From positions 585,356 to 649,355 of the forward strand of contig JAVSML010001156.1 in NCBI GenBank assembly GCA_038503035.1: a stretch of DNA of 64,000 nucleotides, read 5' to 3'. The position numbers and the translations under genes are program-made. Source of the DNA: Crocodylus rhombifer. Taxonomy: Eukaryota > Chordata > Crocodylia > Crocodylidae. This document shows positions 1 to 10,799 of the stretch, piece by piece; position 1 is the stretch's first letter; every line of letters starts with the position of its first letter. The notes beneath the pieces are model-generated. The model did no database searches. It worked only from the letters and a program-made list of their open reading frames with translations, and had not been told where the DNA came from.

Positions 1-615
1 CCAAGTTCAACGCAGAAGGTTGCACAAAATTCAGACTGTAATTTTAAAGACAGGGAAACTTGTCTTTACTGGAAGTCAGTAGGAGATCTGAAGTATTCTG
101 GAGCTTGAGCTGATGTGACACCCACTGCACAACATCTGAGCAAAGGCTGTCTTGTGGTTGAACTGGTTACAGAGAGGCTTAGTCAGACCTAGAATCATTT
201 TGCAATCCCACATCATGTAGATTTGTTCAGAATCTTTAATTTTTGACTCACTCACAAATTTCCCTCTTGAGATTCCTTCATCTTTCTGGTAACTATAAAC
301 CATGACAGTTTAAATGAAGGTCGTGTACACATTTTTCATATTTCAAATATGATTCGGTTGCACAAGAAAAATGGTCTGGGCTACTTGGTTTGAGGTTTGT
401 GAAATCATCAATTCACTTCTGGAGTGACTTTAATACGCCTCCATGGAATAGTTTCATCCATGTTTCCCTGCAGAAGTACTGCCTATAATCATTAGTTCCA
501 GACTACATTCAGCTAGGCCCAGAATGCACAAAAAAATATAACGTCACACTTCCTACACAGGCAAACACACCACACTGCAGCCTAAGGTCCCGATGGTATA
601 AGGGGCGAAGGTGCT
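1..615. other. Unique AT-rich DNA, no feature recognised
   Basis: Non-repetitive, moderately AT-rich DNA before the first hAT element. Short open frames exist but none resembles a known protein or has splice-like context. Nothing further can be supported. Confidence 0.5.
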
Positions 616-623
616 GCCTAAGT

Positions 624-928
624 CAGTGGTTCTCAACCTTTTAGGCTCCCAGCACCACTCCATAAATCCTGTGAATTAAGTGGCACTTCATTTCAATAAC
701 TAATTTATTTATTGCAGCATTTCACTCCTGACAAGGAGTGGAGAGAGGGAGGAAAGGAGCAAGGACTTAGAGCAATGGGACAGGGATGATCATGCACCGG
801 AGCCAGGCATAAATTAGCATGTGCTTATGTTCTTGCATAGGGGCCAGGGAGGACAGAGCTAATGATCATCTCCTCTCGGTACCTTCAACAGCATCTGGCA
901 GCCACAGCAACCCTGTTGAGAGCCACTG
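624..928. mobile_element. Non-autonomous hAT-type MITE with perfect 8-bp TSD
   Basis: The left end starts cagtggttctcaacc and the right end finishes gttgagagccactg, an imperfect terminal inverted repeat of about 14 bp. The element is flanked by identical 8-bp duplications, gcctaagt, at 616-623 and 929-936. Eight-base duplications and CAGTGGTTCTCAA-type ends are the signature of hAT (Charlie-like) transposons. At 305 bp it has no transposase and must have been moved in trans. The perfect duplication suggests fairly recent insertion or little local decay. Confidence 0.88.
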
Positions 929-936
929 GCCTAAGT

Positions 937-1851
937 TTTGGTTGCCTGGCTCCAGGAGTGAAATGCGGAGTCCTGTGAAGTGCCTTTGGAGGAGCCCGAT
1001 CCTGTCAATATGCATTTACATGAGCTCCAAGAACACTGACAGAATTGAGCACCTTAGAAAATTTAGGTGAAGTAATCAAATTGGGATTCTGGATCCCCAA
1101 ATTGGAATTCTGGGTCCCAATTTGACTTAGGCATGAGCAAGGCCGTAGCTTCTAAGTCCTGTCAATGCTGATATAGTTCCAGGCAAAAACAGAGGTACAG
1201 CACTAGGTACCTCAGGAACTTTAAAGTAAAAAAATGTAGGTGTCTATCAAATTTAAAACACCCCCATAATAGCTTTTTAAAAAAAAAAAAAGGGTTCTCA
1301 GGATTGCAATTTTGGGCTCAGGTGCCATAATTCTGATTAAGACCTACTTTAGGGGCTTCATAACTTAACTCCTTTATTGAATCTGGCTCCAAAAGCTATC
1401 CTGCTCCCAAAAGTCTGCAAATCTTCCATTGCCTTACACAGGAGAGAAGCAAACCCTGCAGACACCTTGTGTTTCTTAATAAAATCAAGAACTTACAAGA
1501 TTTCTGCAGCGAAGCACAAAAAGCTTCACATACACACAATGTATCACAAGACTTACAACAGAAATGTAGAGCTTTATAAGGTGAATGTCCTGACCTGAGC
1601 CCTATGTTTGATGTTTCAATGAACTGGGGAAATGTGGATATATTCAAGTATTTATAAAAGACTTCCATGAAAAAAGGTTTAAGACTGTATTGTACTTGAG
1701 TCACAGATCCATGCTGCCAGGGCAGACATAATGTCTACCCCGTTCCCAGAAGGAAGAATATATAAACCAAAATGTATGACTACATCAGGGTACCCAGCCT
1801 CTCTGAGTGCCAGCCATCTTCCCATTGTATCCCTTTGTTATCCTTTCATTC
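937..1851. other. Unique AT-rich DNA
   Basis: No coding signal or repeat identified. There is an A-tract near 1277-1291 and a small local repeat near 1084-1125 (variants of ccaaattggaattctgg), but no element boundary. Confidence 0.45.
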
Positions 1852-1999
1852 AAAATATCACATGGTTGTGTGCCCCTATTTCTTGCAAATGAAACCTTAA
1901 AGACATGAACTAGACACAAAATGCTGGCAGCAGTGCCTACCTAAACACACCAGCAACCTGAAAAATTGTTTGCTCCATTAATTTCAATCAAACAATTGT
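1852..1999 (+). repeat. Probable source copy of a 148-bp dispersed duplication
   Basis: This 148-bp block recurs at 3442-3589 in the same orientation with a single difference (G at 1953, A at 3543). It lies in DNA that looks unique, outside any transposon I can recognise, so it is the likely donor. The second copy interrupts CR1-A and has no relation to CR1 sequence. The spacing between copies is 1,590 bp. Confidence 0.9.
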
Positions 2000-2694
2000 G
2001 ATTTTTTTTCTTTTTACTTAATATCTAGAGAATTCTGTATTTTAATCATAGGACTTCTTTTCTCTCTTCTTTTGTTTTTTAAGCCAAACAGGCAATTTGT
2101 TTTCTATCTCTCTGTTCCTGCTAGAACCTACCTGCATCTTATTTTTACTCTCAAGCTTTCCTCTCAAGCAAAATTTCATAAGATATGACACTAGTCCCTT
2201 ACTTCAAGCAGCAGTGCTCCCTTCATATTAACCACTCTGCTGTCTTCTGTGGTTGTACTGCTTTCAGCTCAGCATTTGTCTCTGGATAACTCAGACCTAA
2301 ACACACAAACATGCACCAGAAGACTTGTCAACTACCACAGTCCTTCAGCAGAGATGCCACAATAGCTAGCAAAAAATGTAGTATTGTTTTCCCCCTTAAA
2401 TGATAGCAGAGGTTTCAAGGAATTCAAGTCCCAGATTCAACAGCTGGAACTCTAAGAAAACCATTGCATATCATAAAACCCATAATAAAATCATGAATGT
2501 TGGCAGCACAGTATCTTCTGCTAAACTGTCAACATCAGACTAGAATGGAAAAATCTATGCATGAAGGGCTTCCTGTTTTGCTGTCAGTATAAAGGGGAAA
2601 ATTCTGAAGACATTAAGGTATAGCAATGCACATTTAAGGTACCCAAGTAACCTTCATTCTGCCCTACAGCAGCTCTCAGGGGAATATATATTTA
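2000..2694. other. Unique AT-rich DNA
   Basis: The sequence between the duplication donor and the 3' end of CR1-A has T-rich tracts near 2007-2090 and no recognisable gene or repeat. Confidence 0.45.
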
Positions 2695-2727
2695 ATAGGT
2701 GTCTGGGTTGGAAGGGACCTCAGCAGA

Positions 2728-5690
2728 TCATTGAGTCTGACCCCTGCCCTGAGCAGGAAAGAGCTCTGGGGTAAATGACCCCAGCCAGGTGCATATCCAG
2801 CCTCCTCTTAAGACCCCAGGGTAGGGGAGAGCACCACCTCCCTTGGAAGCCCATTCCAGATTCTGGCTGCCCTGACAGTGAAGAAGTTCTTCCTGATGTC
2901 TAAATCTGCTCTCCATCAGTTTGTGGCTGTTGTTCCGAGTTACTCCAAGGGGTGCCCTGGTAAACAGAGCATCTCCTATTCCTTGCTGCCCCCACCCCTC
3001 CTCCCCAATGAATTCGTAGGCAGCCATAAGATCACCTCTCAGTTTTCTCTTGCAGAGGCTGAAGAGATCCAGGGCCCTCAATCTCTCCTTGTAGGGCTTT
3101 GCCTGCAGACCCCTTACCATACAAGTGGCCCTACACTGGGCCCTCCTGAGGCTGTCCGCATCCCTCTTGAAGTGTGGCAGACAAAACTGGATGCAGTACT
3201 CCGACTGTGGCCTAACCAATGTTGCACAGAGGGGCAGTATCACCTCCTTGGACCTGTCTGTCATGACCTGCTAATACATGATAAAGTGCGGTTAGCTTTA
3301 CTGATCACTTCATTACATTGATGACTCGTGTTGCTGTCAACAATGACTCCGAGATCCTTTTTTGCTGCTGTGCTGCTGAGAAGATCCTCTCCCGCCTGTA
3401 AGCGTGATAGTGATTCTTTCTCCTTAGGTGCAGCATCGTGGAAAATATCACATGGTTGTGTGCCCCTATTTCTTGCAAATGAAACCTTAAAGACATGAAC
3501 TAGACACAAAATGCTGGCAGCAGTGCCTACCTAAACACACCAACAACCTGAAAAATTGTTTGCTCCATTAATTTCAATCAAACAATTGTCACTGCATCCT
3601 ATCCTGTCCCGCCTACATTTCCAACCTGTCCAGATCCACCTGGATTCATTCCCTACCTTCTAGTGTGTTAACTTTACCTCATAATTGGATATCATCAGGA
3701 AATTTGGACAGAGTGCTTTCCACACCCTCATCCAAGTCATTGATGAAGACAGTGAACAGCACAGGTCTAAGGACCGAGCCTTGTGGGATTCCACTGCCCA
3801 CATCTTTCCAGGTTGACACCAACCCATCCACTACCACTCTGTGGGTGAAACCCCTAAGCCAATTTGCCACCCACCTGACCATGTAATCATGTGTGTCACA
3901 GCCTCTCAGTTTCTCTGTGAGAATAGGATGAGGTACCATATCAACAGCTTTCTTAAAATCCAAGTAGATGACATCTACCTCGATTCCTGCATCTAAACAT
4001 TTTGTGACCTGGTTATAAAAAGAAAAAAGTTAGTCAGGCAGGATCTACCTGCTATGAATCCATGCTGGTTGCCCTTCAGCATTGTTTTTCCCACTGGACT
4101 CCCACAGATGTAATCCTTAATAATTTTTTCAAAGGTTTTTCCAAGGATAGAGGTGAGACTAACTGGTCTATAGTTATCCAGATCCTCCTTCCTCCCATTC
4201 TTGAAAATAGGGATTTACATTTGCCCTTTTCCAGTCCTCTGGGACCTCACCTGAGCACCATGAGTGCTCAAACAGCCATGCCAGTGGCTCTGCTATGACA
4301 CTGGCTAATTCTTTCAGCACTCTTGGATGGAGCTCATCCGGTCCCACTGATTTAAATACATCCACCAAGTGTCTCTTTACTAGGTTGGCGCTGACAGTAG
4401 GTGGGCTGGTGTTCTTCCTGCTTCTGTCAGTAATGCATTTGGGAGATTTGTCTAGATATGTGCTCAAGAATACAGAGACAAAAAACTCATTGAAGAGCTC
4501 TGCTTTGTCCCTCCTATTTGTCACCAACTGCCCTAGTCTATCCTGCAGGGGTCCTATGCTGCCCTGGTGCTTTCTTTTTGCTCCCTATATACCTGAAGAA
4601 GGACCTTTTGTTGTCCTTCATTTTTGCTACCAGCTTAAGTTCTAATGCTGCTTTGGCCTCTCTGAAACTGTGAGCCAAGGAGGTATCCTCCTCCTGGGTA
4701 GCTACTCCCTGCTTCCACAGCCTGTATGCCCCTTTTTTTGCCCTTCGGCTTTCCTGGATTTCCCTGTTTAACCAAGAGGGTTTCTTGGCCCCTTTGCCCC
4801 CTTTTCTATTCAGTGAGATTGTCTCCTCCTGCACCCAAAGGATCGCTTCCCTGAGGAATGACCACCCTTCCTGGACCCCCGTTTTGTCAATGCTCTTGAG
4901 CTTTAATACCCCACTAACTAATCTCCTAAGCACCCTGAAGTTAGCCTTTCTGAAATCTAGTACTTCTGCCCTGCCGGTTACTTCTCCCACCCTTCGCCAG
5001 ATAGTGAATTCAATCAATGGTCACTATCCTCTAGGTTGCCTTGTACCTGCAGATCCACTACCAGGTCATTCCCTGTAGCCAACCCCAGTAAAGCATTCCC
5101 CCTAGTGGGATCACATACCTCCTGCATTAGGTGGAGGCCCTGTATGCAGGTTAAGAACCTATGTGAGCGGTTAGTCCTGGTTGATTGATCCTCCCAGCAG
5201 ATGTCAGTGTAGTTTAGGTCACCCGTGACAATCGTATCTCTTGACTGTATGGCCTCAGAGAGCTGCCCAGAGAATTCCCGGTCTAGCTCATCCTCCTGGT
5301 ATGGTGGTCTATATTAAACTTTCACTACCAAGTCCCTTTCCCCCCAATCCCCTAGTATCTTAATCCATAGTATCTCAGTTTGGCCCTCCTCTGATCCCAT
5401 CTTGATTACAGAAGATGTATATTGCTCCTTAACAGAGAGAGCAACACACACACCCTTTTTTCCCCACTCTATCCCACCTGTACAACCTATAATCGTCAAT
5501 GCCTACCACCCAATCATGAGTAGGTTCCCACCAGGTTTCAGTTAGCCCAACCACGTCAAAGTTGTTGCTTGCAAGCAGGAGTGCAAGATCCTCCTGCTTA
5601 TTCCACATGCTCCTAGCATTAGTGTAGAGACATTTAAGTCCCCCTTTTGGTGCCCTTGGTACCCCCCTGTCCTGATCCCTGTGATCATAC
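2728..5690 (-). pseudogene. CR1-A ORF2 (endonuclease / reverse transcriptase) pseudogene
   Basis: ORF2 of CR1 encodes an APE-type endonuclease that nicks the target and a reverse transcriptase that copies the RNA at the nick. On the minus strand the endonuclease start (CLYTNARSMWNKQEDL) lies at 5690-5440. The linker is at 5017-4538, and the early RT with [11 protein letters not shown] lies at 4527-4174. The RT core at 3963-3679 carries GIPQGSVL and the catalytic box as FPDD, against the usual F/YADD. The C-terminal part is at 3440-2728. These pieces fall in different frames. The block at 3442-3589 inserts foreign DNA and seems to have removed roughly 20-30 bp of CR1 between the segments encoding the conserved DLDRL and VLHLG motifs. 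Not functional. Confidence 0.9.
3442..3589 (+). repeat. 148-bp templated insertion inside CR1-A
   Basis: This block is identical to 1852-1999 except for one base, in the same orientation. Flanking CR1 sequence resumes on both sides (CR1-like tgcagc at about 3430 and CR1-like cactgcatcc from 3590), so it sits inside the LINE. No target-site duplication, poly(A) or inverted repeat is seen at its edges, which argues against transposition and for copying of nearby DNA during break repair. Confidence 0.88.
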
Positions 5691-5693
5691 AAG

Positions 5694-5742
5694 AAGTTGG
5701 ACCAGATGACCTTTGAGGTCCCTCCCAACCCTATGATTCTAC
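5694..5742 (+). mobile_element. Short CR1 3' tail, plus strand
   Basis: The sequence gttggaccagatgacctttg followed by aggtccctcccaaccctatg is the standard last ~50 bp of a CR1, on the plus strand. It abuts the 5' end of minus-strand CR1-A, so the two are head to head. Both copies keep their own 3' ends, so this is two insertions, not one inverted insertion. Confidence 0.8.
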
Positions 5743-8700
5743 ATAAAAAGGGAAATGAATCAGTGCATGGCAAAGTGATATCAACTCAGCAGAGAATTTG
5801 TTTTGTGATAAGCATACAAGTGCATTTAGCTACTCTTTCATTACATTGTTTGATGAACAGAGCAGCCTAAAATCATGACTTACCAATTAAAACAACAAAA
5901 ATGATAAGTGCACGGGCCTTTTTTAAAGTAGACCCTTTAATTTTACCTTATTTTATGTCCCTTTGCATAATGTAAAAACACATTAGAATGCAGAAATAAG
6001 CAGGTGAAAAAGCATCTAAATCAGAATCAGAATTTAGGAATTGCTCTCTCCTCTTTTTCTCAGATCACCATATAAGAGCCATTAAGAATACTTTTCCTGA
6101 GATATATCAGCTAAACCGCTAAACAGAATATCTAGATTTTTATGGGCAGGCAAATGATGAAGTATAAAACTTATATTAGCCACATATTAAATCAAAAGTA
6201 GAAATGTGGCAAACATTTCCATGTTTCAAGTAGCAGGTCTTTCAATTATTTTCCTAAATTCTTTTGTAGAGTACAAGAAATGGGGCACATCTTGAACAAC
6301 TGTTCAGGATTTCATTAAAATGCAGGGCAAACAAAGCCTGCCCCGGGAGAGGAAGTGTTCTTGCATGATGTAATTGAAACTGAGACAGAAAGAATCACAG
6401 AAAATATCTGTCTGTCATGGAATTCAGCTGTCTGGCTCACAGAGGCTCTAATACACCAGTTCTTTAAAGAATGAACCAAATGCACTGATTTTTTTCAGTA
6501 GCTTCTCTCTTTATAATTTGAACTGCTGCCTTTCATCTCTAAAAGGCTTATTCGGTTTGGGCCTTCACCATAGTTGGTGGAATAATGCAGAAAGTAATTT
6601 TCAAATATTTTCACAATTAATGTGATGAAATCCACTACTGTTATGTATGAGGTCAAATTATTAGTAGTTTACAAATGTTTGGAAAAGCACTAGCTACTAA
6701 TGAACTGTCTTAATTTCTTCAGTTTCTAAGTAAGTGATTATTTATCTGAAAACTAATAGTAGACAGTGTTCAAGCTGATAATCATCCTTTCTTATTCTCC
6801 TGTTTGAAAAATTTCAATCAGAAAGCAGAAATTAACATGATTTTAAAGACTGGATATTCACTGTTGAGCTCCAAAATCCATCTTCAGGAATGTAAATAAG
6901 TAGCCTGATTTTTTGGAAGGACTAAACCAATGACCAACCTTTAACCTTGTTTGACCTGAAATGACCCTAGACAAAAAACTTTGACATCCAGCTATTTGCC
7001 CCCTTCACTCCAAATGTCTCTTCCTGCTCCTCTCTGTTCCAGCAGAAAAGATACAGCATTACATTTGAAACAACAAAGTCATTCCTAAGACAAATTATTA
7101 TAATAAATATATTTAAGCAGAAGAAACTCATTTTGATCTGATGGCAAATTATATGAATCTGAAACAAGTAAGAGTGGCGATATGTAGTTGCATATTAAAT
7201 TGCTTGCTTTGGAGATAAACTGAACCCCAACTATACCATTTAGATGCAGATCTAGACCTGCATCTCAGCTTTCCCAGAATTTGGTAGTTTTTTAATTGAA
7301 TGTTCTTATTCTGAGCCCCAAGCTGTGAATCTCAGATCTAGAGCAGGAATGGATCTAACCTCACCAAAGCTATACAAAGTTAATTCAATGTTCTAGTTCT
7401 GGCCGATAGAGACAAGCCCAAGCCATGATGTTCTGATCCAGATCTAGAGGTATAGATCTCATCTTCAAAGAGAAGAGGTATTGGATCAGTGTTCATAGCT
7501 CACCACCCCTCTTGTACAACTGTTCTTTCATTTGAAGCTCCAAATGAAATTTCCTCTTTTGACGGAATGTAGGATTGTTTATTCTTGTGATTTTGCTCTA
7601 CTGAATGATTTCATTCACACTGATAATCACATGAGTTTACTGCCCAGTTTATTTCTCAATGAAAGATAAAACAGCACTGGTACTAGAATATGCTACCATT
7701 GATAGTAATTTGTTTTTAACTGACCTCCTCATTAAAACATTTTAAAAGCAAAAAGATATTACATACCCACTTAGAAATGGACTGTGCAATTATTTAGCTG
7801 TGTAAACATTCTTCAAGTACATTTATTTCAAAATAAGTTATAACCAAGGGGTGGATGGCAATGTGTACTGTCATTTTAATGAAGTTAGAAAAGACAGAGG
7901 CAGCTAAGATATAAGCTCAGATAAGCTAAAGATGATTCAGATGGTGAACATTTGAACCAGACAACTTTCTAGTTCTATCTCAAGTTCAGGTTAAGAGTAC
8001 AATCTATGGGAAAGCCCCCAAAGCAATCTTTGATCATAAAAAGTTTGCTATAGCATATCCTTGGAATAAGCATAATTCCTCTGATTCAGATCTGCTTGGA
8101 CCTTGTGTATAGCAGCTAATCTTCTTGGTTTGCTATATAAACAGTTGTGCATACCAGGTTAAGCATATCTAGGAGGCATTCCTACATCCTGCTGCTATGA
8201 ACATTTCTCTTAACCTATTATTTCTGGCTGATTTTTTACACATATATTAATTCAATGCTTTATTACATTAGCTTTATTAGGAGAAAAGATGGACTCCTTT
8301 ATAAAAAGGTTATCCCTGGAAGCCATATATGTTCTTATAGCTTTTGTTCCCATCCATATTTCCTCAGAGGCAGAAGTACTATGTACATTTGAGAATTGTT
8401 GCCTGCAGCACACAGGTAGGTGCATAATGTATCTGTGCAAAACAGTTTCATTCAGAAGGATTCAAGCCCTACTACTTCTGGATTTCCAGACATGAAATTT
8501 CAATGCTAAACAATTTAGATGCTTCATTCTGGATGGACAGAACCCAAGCACAAGAAAAATGAAATATAATGTAAATCTTCAAGTTCTAAACATCCCACAA
8601 ACTTGCCATGTCCCATGCTGCATCCATTCAAGAGTACACTTGAATTCAGATCTGTTTGCAAGCCTTTTTGAAATGTTCAAAACCCTTTTGAATGAGGATA

Positions 8701-9258
8701 ACCTAAGCGTCACCTTAGGCTGTATTGTGCTAGAGACATTCTTTATGACTAAAAAACAGATTTTTCAAGAGAGCTGAGTTTCCACTAGACATCTCACGTT
8801 AAGTGCCAAGGTTTTCAAAACTGCTTGTCATCCAACACATCTCAGAAGCCATTCAGAATAACATCAAACTGACATATACCAAGGCCCTTTTAATAAATTC
8901 AGCCCTATATTTTAGGAAGCTAAATGAGAGTTTTTGATTTCAGAGTTATTCTGAAAATTTGGTCTACAGTCTCTCAAATAAGATCTACAGAAAGGCTTTT
9001 AAAGCAGCAGATATTTAAAAACTGTACAATTTTATTGCTGTGATGACGAGTCATAACACTTTCACTATTGATGAAAGTATGATTTGGGGGGCAATACTGA
9101 ATGTGAAGAAAACATGTTAAAGACAAATACATTATTAAAATTAAAGTGCAATGCTTTCCTCTCCATCTCTGGCAATGCATTGCTAATTTTGAGATTTCTC
9201 CAAGGAAAATTTATAGTTGCTTTCCAGAAACTACCTTGATTGCACATCAAGGAATTAA
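5743..9258. other. Unique AT-rich DNA, 3.5 kb
   Basis: No exon, RNA gene or transposon recognised. A 22-bp near-palindrome (20 of 22 positions symmetric) lies at 7243-7264, with further agatctaga-type words down to about 7460, but no element edges were found. The region is probably intergenic or intronic. Confidence 0.45.
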
Positions 9259-9261
9259 GTG

Positions 9262-9579
9262 CTTCTGGTCCACTTCCGGTCCGCTGCCGAGCACACTGGG
9301 GAGCCCCCCGAGCTTCTGTGGGACACTCCATCCGCCCCACCATCGCAGCATTCACCAGCCACCTGGTACCTTGAGGTATGTAGAAAAAACATTTAAAGCT
9401 GTGTCTATGTCCAAATCACCGAATCTTTCCAAATCTCTCCAAATTGATTCAGAGGGTTCTGATTCAATTCAAAGAGATTAAAGGGTCTCCTGATTCGATT
9501 CAGATTCAGAGATTCGGCCACTGAATTGGGCCAAATCTCCACTGACTTGAATCAAGGACCGAAACTTTGCACAACCCTA
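9262..9579 (+). mobile_element. Single arm of the GATTC-rich foldback element
   Basis: This segment matches 15039-15334, the right arm of the foldback element described below. Both begin ttctggtccacttc, share the gtatgtagaaaaaacattta block, pass through dense gattc/gaatc words and end cacaaccct. There is no matching inverted left arm next to it. It is therefore either a broken copy or a unit form of the element. Confidence 0.75.
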
Positions 9580-10614
9580 ATATCTGTATCACTGTGCTGG
9601 GAAACACTGCCATGAAAATAAACCCTGCCTACTTGCTCCTGTTCTACACTCACCAATGCAAACAAAAAAAAGAAGCATAACCACTGTTTGGTAAATGTCT
9701 AAGTTGCACTTGGGAATCTTTATTAACACACGTCTAGTACCCCTGTAACAGCAGCTACGTTACATTTTTCCAGCATGAGGTGTTAGGGAGTAGACAGGGC
9801 ATATTTTCATGGTAGCACATCTTACTATGAGTGGTAGCTCCATTGAAATCAATGGGTGGTTTTCCATTTACTTCACAAGACTAATATGTTGCACTATGTG
9901 CCTCTGCTACTTGTCTCCATTATAGGGATTATAAATTACTTCCCTACTTCACAGAGGTGTGGTGAGGAAAAGCAAATAAATAAATGGGAGACCTTTAGAT
10001 TCTACAGTGCATGAGCTTTATGAGTGGGGAAAAAATATTGTGTTAACTTTAACAAGTCTTACTGAACCAGGCAAACGTGTGCTTTGCTTAGAGTTCTTTG
10101 TTTAATCTTGGGTTTTTTTCATTGGTTGGCTTGTTTTACTTAATTAATCAGTAACTTAATGCTGTGGCCTTTTTGGTCAATCATCTTCCTAGTCAAGAAG
10201 GGTGGATATCAACAAGTGAACTCAACAGTTAGAAAATAATCATAGCTATAAAAGAACATCTCACCGACTCGATCCTTCTGCAGAGAGTGGAACTGACATG
10301 TAATGAGATGTTTAGCAGCTGGAAGAGCAATGGTGTATACAGTCTTTAGCTGTTTATATTTGGTACATTTTCTACCTGTTTAATGCTCAGCAATACATAG
10401 AAATTAACTTGGGGGCTGGAATCATTCATACCTAGAAAGAAAAGGACATTAAAACCTATCTTCCTTATGGGCTTGCTTCCCACTGACTTCAATTTGAATT
10501 AGGTTAGACCTTATAGAAAGGGGTGAACCTTAAAAGATTCAGATTTCAAGTTTAGTTCAGATAAACAACCACAAGTTTGCAAGGTTTATCTAAACGATCT
10601 GGTCTTCTAGGCTA
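9580..10614. other. Unique AT-rich DNA
   Basis: No feature recognised between the solitary foldback arm and the small MITE. Confidence 0.45.
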
Positions 10615-10799
10615 GGGACAGAAGTTACACATAAACTGGTTTAAGTGATCAGAAACTGGTTTAAACCTGTAACAGAACAGAACCTCAGGGCACATAAAGT
10701 AGTTTCAAAACGGGTGAAACTGGTTTAAGATAAACCTGGCTGAATGTAGTATCAGACTTAAATGATTTGGATCAAACCAGTTTATGCAACTTCTGTCCC
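10615..10799. mobile_element. Small MITE with ~25-bp terminal inverted repeats
   Basis: The left end reads gggacagaagttacacataa and the reverse complement of the right end reads gggacagaagttgcataaac. Both continue into aaactggttt, so the arms match over about 25 bp apart from a small length difference. The 185-bp interior is rich in aaactggttta repeats. No clear target duplication is visible. By ends and size it resembles Harbinger-type MITEs of reptiles, but the superfamily is not proven. Confidence 0.72.

Larger units (their letters stand above)
2695..5693 (-). mobile_element. CR1-A: near-complete ORF2 portion of a CR1 LINE, minus strand
   Basis: Read on the minus strand this is a CR1-family non-LTR retrotransposon from the start of the endonuclease domain near 5690 to the conserved 3' region near 2700 (ggttggaagggacctcagcagatc as read on the plus strand, split by CR1-typical features). 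ORF2 is spread over several frames, so the copy is inactive. It is 5' truncated just upstream of the conserved LYTNARS endonuclease start. A 148-bp block of non-CR1 DNA interrupts it at 3442-3589. A short sense-strand CR1 3' tail abuts its 5' side at 5694-5742. Confidence 0.93.

Noticed and set aside
2695..5742. Single CR1 insertion with 5' inversion (twin priming)
   Set aside because: Both the minus-strand body and the plus-strand tail carry their own CR1 3' ends, so two separate insertions are needed.
7243..7264. 22-bp near-palindrome as a regulatory site
   Set aside because: An isolated short palindrome containing tctaga in AT-rich DNA is expected by chance at this scale, and there is no gene nearby to regulate.
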